Source: Ooceraea biroi (Eukaryota > Arthropoda > Insecta > Hymenoptera > Formicidae). Taken from it: a stretch of DNA of 64,000 bases. This document shows, in pieces, positions 13,057 through 26,700 of the stretch. The position numbers and the translations under genes were made by a program. The notes beneath the pieces are model-generated. The model worked only from the letters and a program-made list of their open reading frames with translations. It had not been told where the DNA came from and searched no databases. The stretch lies in the NCBI RefSeq assembly GCF_003672135.1, contig NC_039511.1:1080464-1144463 (forward strand). Direction: 5' to 3'. Positions within the stretch are counted from its first letter, which is position 1; each line of letters opens with the position of its first letter.

Positions 13057-15366
13057 CTAACCCTGCGCTATAGACAGATTTTTGAATGTTTGTCCGTTCC
13101 AAGCGACGGCGATGCAGTAGTGCTGGAGCAGCTGGGTGAGTAGCTCTCGCTCGTCCAGCATCTCTATGTGCTCGATTCGGCTACGATCCATTACGGGCAG
13201 TGAATCATAAACCTCCACCATTGTCCACGCGCTCGAGCCCTCCCAATTGTTCATGGTGAAGCTGCAACAGCCGGAAATCAGAGAGTCAGTCAGGCGCAGT
13301 CAGTCGGATCGCGGGCCGATCCGACGATTTTCAAGCGACAAACAAAACTCGTGCCCACCGTCTCTGTTGCGTCTCCAGCGACTCGCAGTCCTCCACGCCT
13401 GCTAGCAAGCACCCACGGCTGCGTAGATTCGACAGCATTACCTGACCGAATTTGTCCTTCATGTTCACCTGCTCGTAGCTGACGAAAAGGCTGTTTGGGA
13501 ATTTGCCCGCCAGCCATTTCAACAGTGACGAGGTCGCGCTAGCGTCTACGTACACTAGAACACATTCTGCGAGGAACATGGTGGGTAAATTGAAATTGAC
13601 TTCGGCTTGGGTCAATTTGTTATTTAGCTCCGCTATGTGTCGCAGATCAGTACCAACCAGGTGATAGTTTGCGGCGTGCAGCTCGGTGGTTGAGAATCGG
13701 ATCTCACCGTCTGAAAAAAGAAGGACAATCGCGAGCGTGATGATAGCGAGGCAAACGTGCAACGCGCACCTCCGGATAACGAGCGTGGCGATCGTGCGAC
13801 GTGATTTTACCTTCGGTATTTAACATATCGATTAATTGCTTGTGCTTCTTGATGTGATAACATTTCTTTGCGGTGATACTGGGAAAGTCGAGCTCTACGA
13901 AGTTCGCGGGGCTGTTCCCCGCCTCCCTGAGCCTCCAGTAGAGTGTGTCAAAGCCAGCGCCCAAATTTATGATCTGCCCTTTACCGCCAGACAACTGCAC
14001 AGACATCAAATGCGTTCTGTTAAGATCGATAACGACATAAAAATGTACGTTTACGTGTCTTTTTCTTCCGGCGCGCCACGTAATTCACGTGAAGCAAAAT
14101 TGTTTACTAAATAATTATAAATTTCACACGGCGGAGAATACGATATAAATAATTTTATGTAGCATTAGCTTCAACTATCTGGAATATAACGTATTCTGTG
14201 TTTCGTTCGTTTAAAAGTTTTTAATCAATTAACTCTTCATTCTGCATCCTCTTTATAAATATGTACCCCATACATACATATATTTTATATACGTGTAGTA
14301 CATATGTATTTACATGCTTTCCCCGAGAGATTGCAATTCCTCAGAGACAACATGTACTTGAGCCAAATAAATATTACGACCGAAAATAAGCGTCTGTTTA
14401 CACGCAATCGTTTACATGCAACCAGGATATTCTCGTCTCGCGACGTCGGGCGAATTTCGCAGTCGCCGGTCGCCGGCATCAACTCGGAAATGAGGCACGC
14501 GCCGCAGCGCGTTTTTCAATGACCTATATATCGGCTGGCGGCCGCGATAAAAGCGGGGAACCTCTCGAGAATTGGGACAGGGCCTCGGCCATCGGCGGGT
14601 CAAGGTTTCCGCCGCTGCACGTCCCTGCCGCCCGGATCAGCTGTATTCCTCCTCCTCCCCCGCCCGCCTCACCCCCCCTGCCGCGGCCGTTTAATCCCGA
14701 TTGTTTCCGATTCGTATGTGCGTTCTAGGTTATACGCGCCGCGAGCGTTCCCCAGCCTCTTCCGCACTCGGAGTGTGCACAAGCCCCGTTCCTGCGTTTC
14801 AGTCGCGCTTCCCCGCACTCGAAACGGACAGATTTCCATGAAAGACGCAAAAGTGCAGGAAAGTGCGACTGAAACGAACGGTCATAAAAACGGCGCACTT
14901 GACACACGCACGGCAGAGCCGTGAGGAGAGTGCAGAGAGTGCAGCCAGGGGGACGTCGCGGCCGAGTGTCGCAAGGTTCGAACACGACGGGACCGTTCGT
15001 CCGCGCTTTCGCGCGCGCACTCGCGAGATAAATAAAGCGCATCGCGAGCGGGAAGCGACGGAAGGAGGAAGAGAGACGGAGATAGGGAAACGCGCGAGAG
15101 GAAAGAGGGAAGGCGAGCACGATGATACCCGCGTACCGAAACGCGCTGACGCTCACCTTGAGAAACTTGTCGACGAAGAGCTCGATGCCCATGACCCGGG
15201 CGTAGTAGCCGCGATTGATCTCGGGCGCCTTCCGCGCGGTCTGCTTGACGAACAGGCTGATGAACGGGTCGCACCAGTAGCCGAGCTGCACCGCGTAGCG
15301 CTTGCACTCGCTGGCGTCGTCGTTGGTGGCCTGTATGGCCTCATCGTCCGCCATATCCTTGATCAT
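13057..15366 (-). CDS. LCMT1: Leucine carboxyl methyltransferase 1 (PP2A methyltransferase)
   Basis: Four coding exons, 15366-15157, 13994-13811, 13710-13359 and 13261-13057, joined in phases 0, 1 and 2, give 316 residues (human 334). LCMT1 uses S-adenosylmethionine to methylate the C-terminal leucine of the PP2A catalytic subunit, which controls assembly of PP2A holoenzymes in the cytosol. Diagnostic stretches are CKRYAVQLGYWCDPF near the N-terminus, KAPEINRGYYARV, the SAM-binding IINLGAGFDTLYWRL (78-92), FVELDFP, FLAECVLVYVD, SYEQVNMKDKFGQVML and the C-terminal RIEHIEMLDERELLTQLLQHYC. A second in-frame ATG at 15354 would remove only four residues. The upstream reading frame stays open for about 30 codons without an ATG, so 15366 is the first usable start. 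Intron 1 is 1.16 kb and GC-rich. Confidence 0.93.
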
Positions 15367-17768
15367 CACACCGGTGCCGGGGACAGTGGCGGTAGTCGCA
15401 CAGTACGCTTCCTCGTCCTTATCCTCGCCTTCTCTCTCGCACCTTCTTCCTCACCCGCTCTCTCTCTCACACTCAGATGGGTACGATCATTCTACACTCG
15501 CGGTTTCGCGCGGCGCGCGCGGACACCCCGGAGATGCGTCGGTCGAACGGACGAGCGCGTATCTGTCACTCACTGCAGCGCACCACTACGCCGCCGGCGG
15601 CCATACTGCCCCTGCGGTGCTGCACCGCACTTGCGTCTGCACTCGCGCGCTCCTCCGCGCGCATGCGCCCGCGCAGGACCGACACGAGAAGTAACGGGCG
15701 CCCGTGCCTCTCGCAGGTTTAATAATTTGGCTTTCTTGACAAATAAATATGTATCATATGTAATTAAATGAAATGTTTAAACGTGAACGGATTATACGTT
15801 AAATTATGTAGTGGTGTTATTAAAATTTCCCATTACAACAACAATTCATTTGTCAGTTTCGAATGGAGTTTAGAAAAAGGTTTCATTCGTTAATGATAAT
15901 AATAATAATAATAATATATTTCTTATTGGCGATACATAATTTATTGTTGACAAGTCTTGTTATAAATCTTGCACTACCGGTGCATCTTTGGAGTATCGAT
16001 AATAAAATTATATAATTAGAGCTTTTTCATTATTATTAAAAAAAAACTTTCGTTGTGTTACGCTGTATTGCAGCGAGTTACGTGTTTCTCTTTGAAGATT
16101 AGTGCATGCGTGCGTTAAAAAAGAAAGGACTATTTTGCTTGCTTACATCTAGATTAGAGTAAGAAATTTGTACATACATATCTGTGTGTGTGTGTAGTAT
16201 CCATACATATATATTCGTGAGAAAAGACGTATATTTCTTGAAAATATCGGCAAACACAGAATAAAAATACACGCTGGAAAATATAATTTAATATGTAGTA
16301 AACAATATATATGAGTATACAAAAAAGATGAATGGTTACCGCTAAAGATTTCTTGCGTAACATCTCAGTTGCTGTTTCCGCAACGTTACGTTGCTCTCGT
16401 GTGCGTAATAAATTAGCAAACTCTCGTTTTCTTGGTGAAATTTTTCGATTCGCCTGTAAATTAGTATACGCTTGCGGTCAATTTAAGTTCTCGCTCGATC
16501 GATATATATAAACACGCGATGACAAGATATTTATGCATTATGATGCATGTACATATTTATATATATAGTACACATATAAATAAAACTGTTCGCCGTGTGA
16601 TTTCGCGAGCATGATTAGCATAAAAAGCGTACGGCTATACTTTATGCGATAAAAAGATGCTTAACATCGTTCAACTCGTATAAATCTCAAATGTGATTCA
16701 ACAGAACTGATCAATCACAGTTAGTTTTCTCTCTTTTTTTTTCCTTGCGATACATTCTATCGGATATACTATAAAGCAAATAAACGGATATAAAATGCTC
16801 GCTCGCAGTAAGACAAGTCCGATACTCCGCTTCGCGAAGCGCCGCCTCAACAGCGTCAGCTTGAGAGAACGATATAATTACAGAAGTAAGACATGAGACA
16901 GAGGCAGACTATAAGGCGAGAAGCGAGTACTACAGTTCGGTCTCGACAGCGATAGTAGTTAATAAAAGAAGAAACATGGCAAGTGTGCAGTAACGCGCAG
17001 CAGTATAAACACGAATTATTTATTGCAGCGTCGATTAAACTCTCGGTTATCACTCGATACCACCGACGAGCGCGGCATCAAGCTCAACGATAATATAGAA
17101 ACTCTCTCGAGATATATTAAAAGTATCAAAAAACCGTAACAGACTAGCAAGTGTAATTTTCTAGTGCTACACGCTTCCTTTAACTCTTTCGAGACGATAT
17201 TCCATTATGTGTCGCGACAGTTTTCCTTATCTCTTACGGTATTTTGAAGCTATGAATCATGTGTCCTCCTCGCTTCAAACTCTCAAAATCTCAAAGGAAA
17301 AAGTTTTTCGCGAGTAACTTGTAACGCAACTTTGGCAAATAACTTTTATAACGTTCTCTGGTAGGAGAAGTCATTCAACATTTGCATCACTTTAATAATA
17401 TAATTGTATCATTAAAGCGATTACATGTCACACACGGAAAGGTGTCTGACGTAGAAGTTATACATTGATGTATTGTGATATAAATTCAATGATTTGATTG
17501 TCATTACATAGTCAATTAGCGGAAATAAATCTAACGATAAGGAACTAATTTCTCCTATATATCTCCAGCGCATCGTCTCGCTTAATTCTCAACGTCAGTC
17601 TTCTAAGAACGCTTAGTCTCAAAAGAGTTAAAGCATTGAACGGACTTTCGATGTATTTCCACCCAACGCCATTTTTCAAAGGAGATTCCTTTTTAAGGGA
17701 ACGCTTTTCCTGATTTCCTCGAATCTTCGCGTTGCTTGGCGTCGTTATTGTCGATTCGGATCAACCAT
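15367..17768. other. LCMT1 upstream island and 3' flank of glycogenin
   Basis: About 15.37-15.72 kb is rich in GC and CpG and directly upstream of LCMT1 on the minus strand, so it is the likely LCMT1 promoter and 5' untranslated region. From 15.73 to 17.77 kb the sequence turns AT-rich, with an AAT trinucleotide run at 15896-15915. It probably contains the 3' untranslated region of glycogenin, whose stop codon is at 17769. No coding potential is recognised. Confidence 0.55.
15896..15915. repeat. AAT trinucleotide microsatellite
   Basis: About seven AAT units in AT-rich flanking DNA between LCMT1 and glycogenin. Confidence 0.8.
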
Positions 17769-20700
17769 TCACTCTTCCGCCTCAGGTTTCTTGCCGGTCG
17801 GTCCTTTCGCGCTGGTGCCGCTCGTACTGCCTTTTGTTTTCCGCTTGGGCGGAACCGGCACGTCGGGAGCAGCGGTGCTGACTGGCGAGGGCGGCGGCGG
17901 TGTTTCTGGCACGCTCGTATCGGTCTCCAGACTCTGTCCGCTCTTCAGACCGGTCTTCTTCGTGACTTTCACGCTCTTCTTCGCCTTGCTCTGCGAACTT
18001 TCCGCGGGCGCAGCGCTCTCCGCGACGGCGGCTGAGGATGCCGCTTCTTCCGGCTTCGCCTTCGACTTCTTCACCGTCTTTTTCACCGTTTTCTTCGCCT
18101 TCTTGTCCTCTCCCTCCCCTTCCGTGCCGTCCGCCGAGTCTGACTTCTTCAGACTCTTCTTCGCAGCCTTCTCCTCCAATTCCTGTGCACTCTCTGCCAA
18201 CGGACTGATCGGTGGCGTGGCCTCGATCACGGTCGGCGTCGATGGGATGTTCAACTCTTTCGCTTCAACAGATTCCGTAGTCGGCGGAGCTTGCGCGGCG
18301 ATCGGCGACTCTAGTACTCCACTCTGCGATATCGCCGTTGCTGCTGCTGCTTCTGTTGCTTTAGCTGGCTCGATAGGCTTTGCTTCTGTTGATTCAGCTT
18401 TCACAACCTGCTCGGGAGATTTCTCTTCCTTCGTTTCTATTTTCGCAATTTGTTCCGCGGGTTTCGCTTCTGCTGCTTCCGTTTTCGCAACTTGTTCCGC
18501 GGGTTTCGCTTCTGCTGCCTCCGTTTTCGCAATCTGCGCTACTTCCACTGCTGCCGTGCTCGCGGGCTCCGCTGATTTCTCCACCGTTGCGGGCGATCCT
18601 TTCGGAGGTACCTCTCCGCTACCGGATTCTACCTTCTCTGCAACCAGCGGCGCCTCTGATGATGCGTCTTTTATCGTAGCCACGTCACTTGCCGGCTGCT
18701 CTGTCAATTCGACAGCGGGAGCGTCAGCCTTCACTGCCGAAACTGGCGCGGCGTCGCCGGGTTTCTTGACTTCGCAAGCGGATCCGTTCAATTGAACAGC
18801 CTCCGCTGTCGTCGCTACGGGAGCGACACTCGTGGACTCGTGCACAGCCGTGACTGTTGTAGCGATTGCCTGGTCGCTCACAGCCGCGCCGGACACAGAC
18901 TCTTTGGGTTCCGCCTGAAGAACCGACTCTGCGACCTGGATGGGCACGGGACTTACGGTGGAGACCTCGGAGGCCGCCAATAGCATCTCCGCGTGCTGCT
19001 CGCTCGGGTCGATCGTGAGAGGCTGCGTTAGGTCGGGAGAAGCAACGACTTTCTGCGGGCTGTCTGCACCGATCGAAGCAGGCAACACGGCGGCTTGAAC
19101 AGTGGAAGTTGGAGCCTCCGGCTTAGCCTCGGTGGACGGCAACGCGCTGTCGGCTTGCGCAACAGCCATAACTGTCTCCTGCACGGCCGGTTTGCAGACT
19201 GCATCTGCCGAAGGAGGGCACGTGGACGCTTGCAGATCCGTTCCTTTGCTTTCGAGAGGAAGACTTTTGTCTTGAGGCGCTGCTTCCGGTAGTACTGCAA
19301 GGCTTGGAAGCTTGTACTGCTCCGCGATCGTTTCCGCAGATACGGTGCCCGCCTCGAGCAATTCTGTGCTCTTGGACTCTGTTGTTGGTCTCGCACAAAC
19401 ATCTCCCGTCGCCGGTTGTGACAATTCGCTGGATACTTTAGCGGTGGCTTCTTGTGACGCGATACTTTCCTCGGAAGCTTTTTGCTCGGTGATTTGCGCT
19501 GCTGGAAGCTTCTCCTCAGGAAGTTGGCAAATTAAAGGCTGCGTTGGGTCCTTATCCGCCTCAACTGAATGAAAACAGACGCGGTACGTATAATAGTAAA
19601 TATATGTGCAGCCAGATACATGCGTAGAGAAACTATTCTAATAGAGATTGTATTGTGTAAAGAAATCGTGCAAGTTTCGTATACAATAAGTATTCCGTCT
19701 CTCATTAATCTAAGAATGGAAGTAAAAATATCGATTAATGCGAAATAAATGACTACATATTTACAGACGTTGCGTTCCGTAATTTTAGGCAGGACAGGCA
19801 ATGATGATGATCATGAGTTTGAAATGCGCCACGAATTTGTATGGTGCAATGGGCTCAAATGTGGATGAAAATAATGAATAATTATTGAATCGATAATGGA
19901 TATTTGATGATATGTACATCTCGATGGACCAGTACATGATTCTACATATGAAACATAAATTAATGTTCATGTGCTCGTTGTTAATAGTACGAAGCATATA
20001 AAGCATATAAAGCAACGAATGCACGAACAATTTGCATACGTAATGCGTGGCAATTTATATGAAGCGCTATAGCCAAACACCAATTACTCCATAGTAAGTT
20101 AAATAAGCGATATTTTAAGCAAAACATTGTATTAAAAAATAACTATGTCAGATAATCTATATAAGCATGCCATTACATTCATATCAAAGCGTAAATGATT
20201 AATTTTCGATATACATAAATTTTACACATATTTTGCTCGTGTACACATGAGTTTTATTATATACATGTGCACACAACGTTGAAAGTGCACAACTGCCGAG
20301 ATTTTTATAAAGAAGATCTAGTAATATTATAAAATATTTACAAGAATAAAATTCTAACGTAGAAAAGATTGCACATAATTGGCAACTTTGTGCCAATTTA
20401 GTAATGATAAAACTAAATTTAGGAAGAACTTAATTTAATGCTAACAATTAACAATAGCCTCATTATATTACAATTTTATTTGTAATTTTATCATATCAAG
20501 TATGTATAATGAAAGCAACATAATGTTAAGATAAGATGTGATGTGTTTTGTGTGAGCACTTTATTAAATATTTACCCCATTAAAGCAAAACGACAATACA
20601 AGACGCAGCAATGCTATGACGCCAGGATCTGTTAGTTGCTGTCCTCTGTTCCTGTTTCAAACACTCAAACTGGATCAATTGTATTAACAAAAGTTTCGTA

Positions 20701-23700
20701 TTTCGGAATATCGTTATTATTACAAATGGATCGGATAATAAGCGTCTTCGTTGTTTGTTTCTTCGTTCGCGATAAAAACGCTCTTAACTTGTGACTATGA
20801 GATTGAAGGCCGCATGCTGTATTAAGTATTTAATTCAAAGAAAAAAAAACAAACACAAAAGCATATTTTGAAGGAAACAGTTAATGGCTTTGCATCATGA
20901 GCACATTCGATATATCTAAAATATCTCGCAGATCTCTTCGAACACGACGATTCGTAAATGATGTCCGAACTGTAACTTTACTTCGACTCTTACGATAGAT
21001 GATCTATATGGTTACGTGTGTAAGAGCGAGACATACCGGCTGGTTTAGTCACTTCAACGTCTGCAGGCGCAGATTCAGCTGGAGCAGATTCAGCAAGAGC
21101 AGTGCTTTCCTTGGATGTAGCGGTATCCTGCGAGTATTTTAATCGTATGAATATATATTTATTATCAGGACTCAGTTCTACTTTTGCTTACATGCACAAA
21201 TAAATATAAAACACTCAAATTATACCTCCTCTTTGGGCGGCGTTGGCTGACGTTGCGGTGCAAGGGAAAGCGTCTCGCAGATCTTCTTCCATATATTGTC
21301 GAAGCTGTCGCGACCCATGTAGTCGATCTGTCCCTGCTCCCAGCTCTGCTTCCTCAGGTGCTCCTCCAGGGCTACCTGCGCGGCGCTCCTCGCTTCGCCC
21401 AGCGTTATTTGAGCCAAGGCACCAGCGATACCGGCCTGTACAATTAACGCAAGCATCCCTTTACTTCAAACTGTTTGCGACTTGTCGCAAGAATCGGTTA
21501 AATGCAGAATGAGCCACGACGAACGTTGCAAGCGATTCTACTTTCTTCGTTACCACGAGACAAATCGAGGTATGTACAATACAAAGCTGGTGTTACTCAC
21601 AGGGGAAAAATCACTTTAAAAAAAATGCACTGTGCGGGATTGTATGACAAAGTCTGGGTTAGCGCACACGAGGACAAGTACGTTTCTTGGAGAACAAAAC
21701 AAAATTACCTGTATTCACGGTCGACTACTTTGTTGGGATGAAACTTCGTACGACAGCAAATAAGAGGTGAATAAAAACGATTTCAAGCATACAACGTGTA
21801 AATACCATACGTACTACATACGTCGAGTGAGTATTCCCAATAAAAGTACAAGTAATGTCTCAAGTATCGTCGAAATAAATGATGAATACGTGAATAATTA
21901 CATTTATATCACGTAATTGTAAGAGAAAAATGTTCTTTATATATAAAAAATATATTTATAATTGTCACACTACATTCATGTGATCTTGAGTCTCCGGCAA
22001 GGAGAAGCGAAAATTATATTCTCGAGAGTGTGCACAACAGCGTCTAAAAATGTACCCGAACTCAAAGAGAGAAAGATATGGGAACAACTACTTACATTTG
22101 CACTGTCTAGATGTTCCGTTACGTTCGGGTCGGATCGCGTGGCTACATTGTGGAGATCTGTACAGGGTGCGGGAGTAGGAAACAGGGAGTCGATTCTCCG
22201 TATTCGCGTGTCCGTATTCGCGGCTCCCAACGTTTGCTCACCGCTCTTAACGTGACTACTTTGCGAAATGGCGTGATGCGGATAGTTTGCGCTTTGATGA
22301 CTAGCTCGGTTATCATTAGCATGGTGCCGCGCGTGATCCTCGTGCCTCACTTCGGGAGGTTGCGAATGAGACTCGGTATAATGCTCGCGAGCCGATTGGC
22401 GCTGATGGTTCGCTTCGCCCCTGTGATAATCATGGTGCTGGACTTGCCCGAAGTGCTGATCTTGCCTCTGCTCGTTATAATGATCATGTTGTTCATGATG
22501 ATGTCTCTGTTCGTGCTGGGGTTGATGTATCTGTTCATTATGCTTGTGTTCGTGCTGCTCGTCGTGATGTCTCTGTTCACTACCTTGTTGCTGCCAGTGA
22601 TGATGTTGAGTGTGCTGTACGGAATGTCCGTAACTATGGTTCTCTCCGGAATAGGAAGTTGTCTGTTGATTGTAGTCGTTATGCATAACATATTGTTGCT
22701 GGCTGTGATTTTGCGCGGGTGCAAACGAAGAATGCTGCTCGCTGTACGATTGCGAGTAATAAAATTGCTGATCGTGTTGGGAAGAGAGGCTCAATTCCGG
22801 CTCGCGTCCGGCTCCGCAATAACAATTTCCGCTCTTGTCATCCGACGCGACGTTACCGATCAGAAACGAATCGTTCTGCGGGCAATAGTTCTCCCAAGGG
22901 TCTTTAAAGTCGGAGAAATCCGGTATTTGCGAGAAAACGTCGTACGAACCGCGAATCGTCTCGTCGGAGTAAATGGAGTTCTTGGGAACGGATCGGAAGG
23001 GTGGGGGAGTAAATTCGTGCCAAATTGGAGCCAATGTGCTGGTGGCCTATGCAAGCATCATGCCAAAACAGAAAAATGCACACTCGGTCGGTTAGTAGTG
23101 AACTAGGTGTGGCAGTGTCCATTTTTCTTACAGCGCTACTTTTCTTGTGTTGTATACACGTTCAAATATTTAACATTATTTAAATGACATATTGATATTG
23201 AACATTACTCTTGATCATAAGTAAAATAATGTTCTTATGCATGATATACTATTATATTAACGGCTTCAAAATGCCACACGAATAACATTGATGCTCGACC
23301 CATTCACCTATCCATTACAATTATAACGAATGGTGCAAGTAAACGTCGTTACATAAACAGCGTCCGAATTAATTAAATTTTTAACACGAATTACAGGTGA
23401 ATGAGCTAAAAGGAACAGAAAGATTGAAGAAAAAAAATAGACACTGTGGTGTAACACACTATCTTTGAGAAGATTCGCTATGTTAATAGCCGCATGTAAA
23501 TCTTTCGGTAAATTTATACAAAATTCTATAAAAACACATTCCACAATTATATTAAAATGCGGCTGTTAACATAGAACAATATGCGAAAAATATAAAGAAA
23601 AGGCAAAAGAATATATTTTGAACTCCATAAAATAAAAAAAATAACGTGCTACGTCAAGTTTCTTCTTAGGAAATCTCGAAGTCAAAATACATTCAAAGTG

Positions 23701-26700
23701 CAGCCAAGTTTAAACACTATCGTATCATACAATAAATGCATTTTTTAAAAAGTGCAGCAAAAAAAATGTAGCTATACTCTACCAATCATTATGCAAGCTT
23801 TCATACAGCATTTCAGGAAAAATTGTTGAACGCAAGCAACTCAAAATGTTTAAAACAATTTGCCTAGCAATATTTACAAAAAGCCGATGTATAATCTTGA
23901 TATTTCTCATAAAAATCCTAAAGACTTTGAATGGAATAAAAAACGGAAATTAAAAATGTTAATTTTTATAGACATATAAATGACTAATAAATCATAATTA
24001 AAACTGCGAAAGATAATGTATTGTAAAACAAACGATATACACAATAAAACGAATACGCTGGATTATCTTACCGTCACATTATTTGCAATTGATTGCTCAC
24101 TGCTTCGCTTGTAAAACGAACGCACGATTGTGAGAAAGAAATCGCATTATTACTTTTCACAGCCAAATGCAGAAACGCAATAAAAAATAACTAGATATGT
24201 TAATCACAAACGCGGAGAGAAAATTGTTTCATTGCAAATTTACTTCAAGATATTATTGTCGTCACTTCGTTGCAAACGTTAAATGCGCACACTGCAATCG
24301 GAAGAATCGATTAATTGGACTTACCATGGAAGTCGACAGCTGAGGATGCACGTGCTCGCAGAATATGTTCCACCACAGCTGCAACAACGGTTGTAAATGC
24401 GCGGATCCCGGCGGTGGTTGGACGATACCGGTTAACGTATCGAAATACTGTAACCACGGTTTCGTTACGCCGATGAAGTGTATTATTCGCACGTCCTCGC
24501 CGAATCTACAAAGGATACAAACGTAATTTAACAAATAAATAGTTAAATTACAGATATTTCTACGCAATTAATTCCATAATACAAAACGACCTTGTTGTCT
24601 TTATTGTCGATACATCTTTGTTCTTTGCACAACTAACGCGGAATAAAGTCTAAAGTCAAAAGTTTCCAGTAATTCGCACTCTAATTGCGAGGAGAACAGC
24701 GTTATCACTCACTGTTTAAACGCAGGAAGATAAGAGTACGTCGCGGTGGAGCACATGTTGTAAATGAACGGTAGATGCTTGGAGATGTCTTTAGTGGCCC
24801 AGTCGCTGAAGTACATGTTCAACAAACCCTGATCGCCGCCATCGAACGAGCCCTTAGCGGCTGCGAAAGCGGTGATTGATGCGAACGTTTGTTGAGATGG
24901 TCTGAATACGAATACGCCGGAATTAAAGCAGTCAGGCCAGCCGACATCGGGCGCGGCAGACAGTTCCTCGCGCTCGAATAACTCATCGCAATTTCGCACG
25001 ACCTAGAAACGTTAAGCACAGTTAGAATCGCTCGCGATCGTTTCGTCGATGTGTCATGAATGTAACAATTGTACTTCGTTGTATTAATGTCTCATTTTAT
25101 ATGTTTATAAAAGAATATAATACAAAATATAATACAAGAGGAGGAATATTAAATAAAATTTCCTATGTTGTACTCACAAGAGTGTCCGCGTCAACGAATA
25201 CGCATTTCTCGTACTGCGTCAACCGCCAACAATGCAACTTGGTAAAGGTGATGCCCAGTTCGGGTCTGGCCAACAGGGCCAGGTTCGCCTCATCCTTGGA
25301 ATCGAGGACGTTAACTTCCTGTACGAACGAAAATACTGCCGCCAGTTTTTCTCTAATGCAAAGAAAGACCTTGTTACTTGAGTTACATGAATATCTCACA
25401 ATCAGAATATAATCAATAATATCATTGAAACAATATTTTAAATATCTACGTTATTCATCAACATAAAATCAAGTATACTGCCGGTTATCGCCGTTGAATC
25501 TAACTCGCGCAAGGACAATACCTCATTACTGCCGTGACTCCGGGAGTGACCAGACACGCCAGCTCGTACTTGGTGCCGACCCGGCGTAGAGAATGCGCCA
25601 GGACCAGTGCACCCAAGGAGTAGGCATCGTTCGTAGCCAATGTAACCCATGCATATCCTAAAAGGCAAAGGAAGATGGGTGATAAAACGCTTGACGACGC
25701 ATTTGCTTCTATTAGACGCGCCCAAGTCGAGTCTATTTTAAACCGAGTAGCGAAGCGTTTAAAGCCCACGTCCAGTGGCAGTGTCCAGGACGCGTGCATA
25801 CGAACGTGTATATAATCATTCTCATTCAAAGCTGAATTGCTACACCCAAATCTTGAGATACAAGTATTCTCGTGTACTCAAAAAACTCTCGCGTATCGTA
25901 TTTGGTCAAAAGCAGAATTTAGAAAATGGCATTATCTTTCTTTCATTACCTTTTCATGTCTTATACCGACGAAAGAGTTAAAGCACGTCTTTTCAAGTAA
26001 CTTTAAAATTGCATGAATATTTTTTTATTAATTATATTTCTTAAGAAAAATAGCACGCTTATTTTAAAAATACTGCAAAGTCCAGCTTTGAAACAAGATA
26101 AATTCTATGATAAAAATGTTGATGTTTTAGTGAGAGTTCGTAAACTAGACCTGCTTTCGAAATAAATAGCATATGTTTGATATGCAAATATGTTGCTTTC
26201 GCTGTGGATGTCCTTCGGTTCAATTCGGGAGCGCGTTACAAGAAAGATTCTATTCTCAAAACGCAAAGTCAATTCTGATTCTGTGCGTTGATAAGCGATA
26301 AGCGATCTACGAAGTGTTAAGGTAATTTCACGGTTTAACAATGATCCACAAATTCAGCCGCGATCTTACGTAATAAAGATAGACGGTGAAATTATGGCAA
26401 GGAACTCTGTAAAGTTCAAATGTTATCGTGCATACAGACACGCATTTCGAATATAGACGTGCACTTCTACGGGCTTCGCTATCTCAAACTCGTCGGAAAA
26501 AAAACTACGTATTTATTTACCGCTGCGAGAGTTCTATCAACGATTTGAGGAACGATCATTTTCGTGGACGACGAGAAGAAATCAAGTGCCTATTTAACCA
26601 CACACATACATACGTATACGTATATAAGAATTGTATTTTTAAATGAGGACATTTCTCTATTCACGTTACTCAAATATTTTTAAAAATTGGATTTCGTGCG

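Noticed and set aside
14863..15771. 302-codon plus-strand open frame over the LCMT1 first exon
   Set aside because: Arg/Ala-rich translation of a CpG island antisense to the true LCMT1 exon; no domain and no splice logic.
17791..18795. 334-codon plus-strand open frame rich in Ser, Ala and Phe
   Set aside because: Antisense of the Ala/Glu/Lys-rich glycogenin tail exon; repetitive GC-biased codons keep the opposite strand open.
22111..23106. 331-codon plus-strand open frame of very hydrophobic Met/Val/Leu-rich sequence
   Set aside because: It is antisense to the His/Gln-rich glycogenin exon. CAT, CAC and CAG/CAA codons read backwards as Met, Val and Leu, which explains both the openness and the hydrophobicity.
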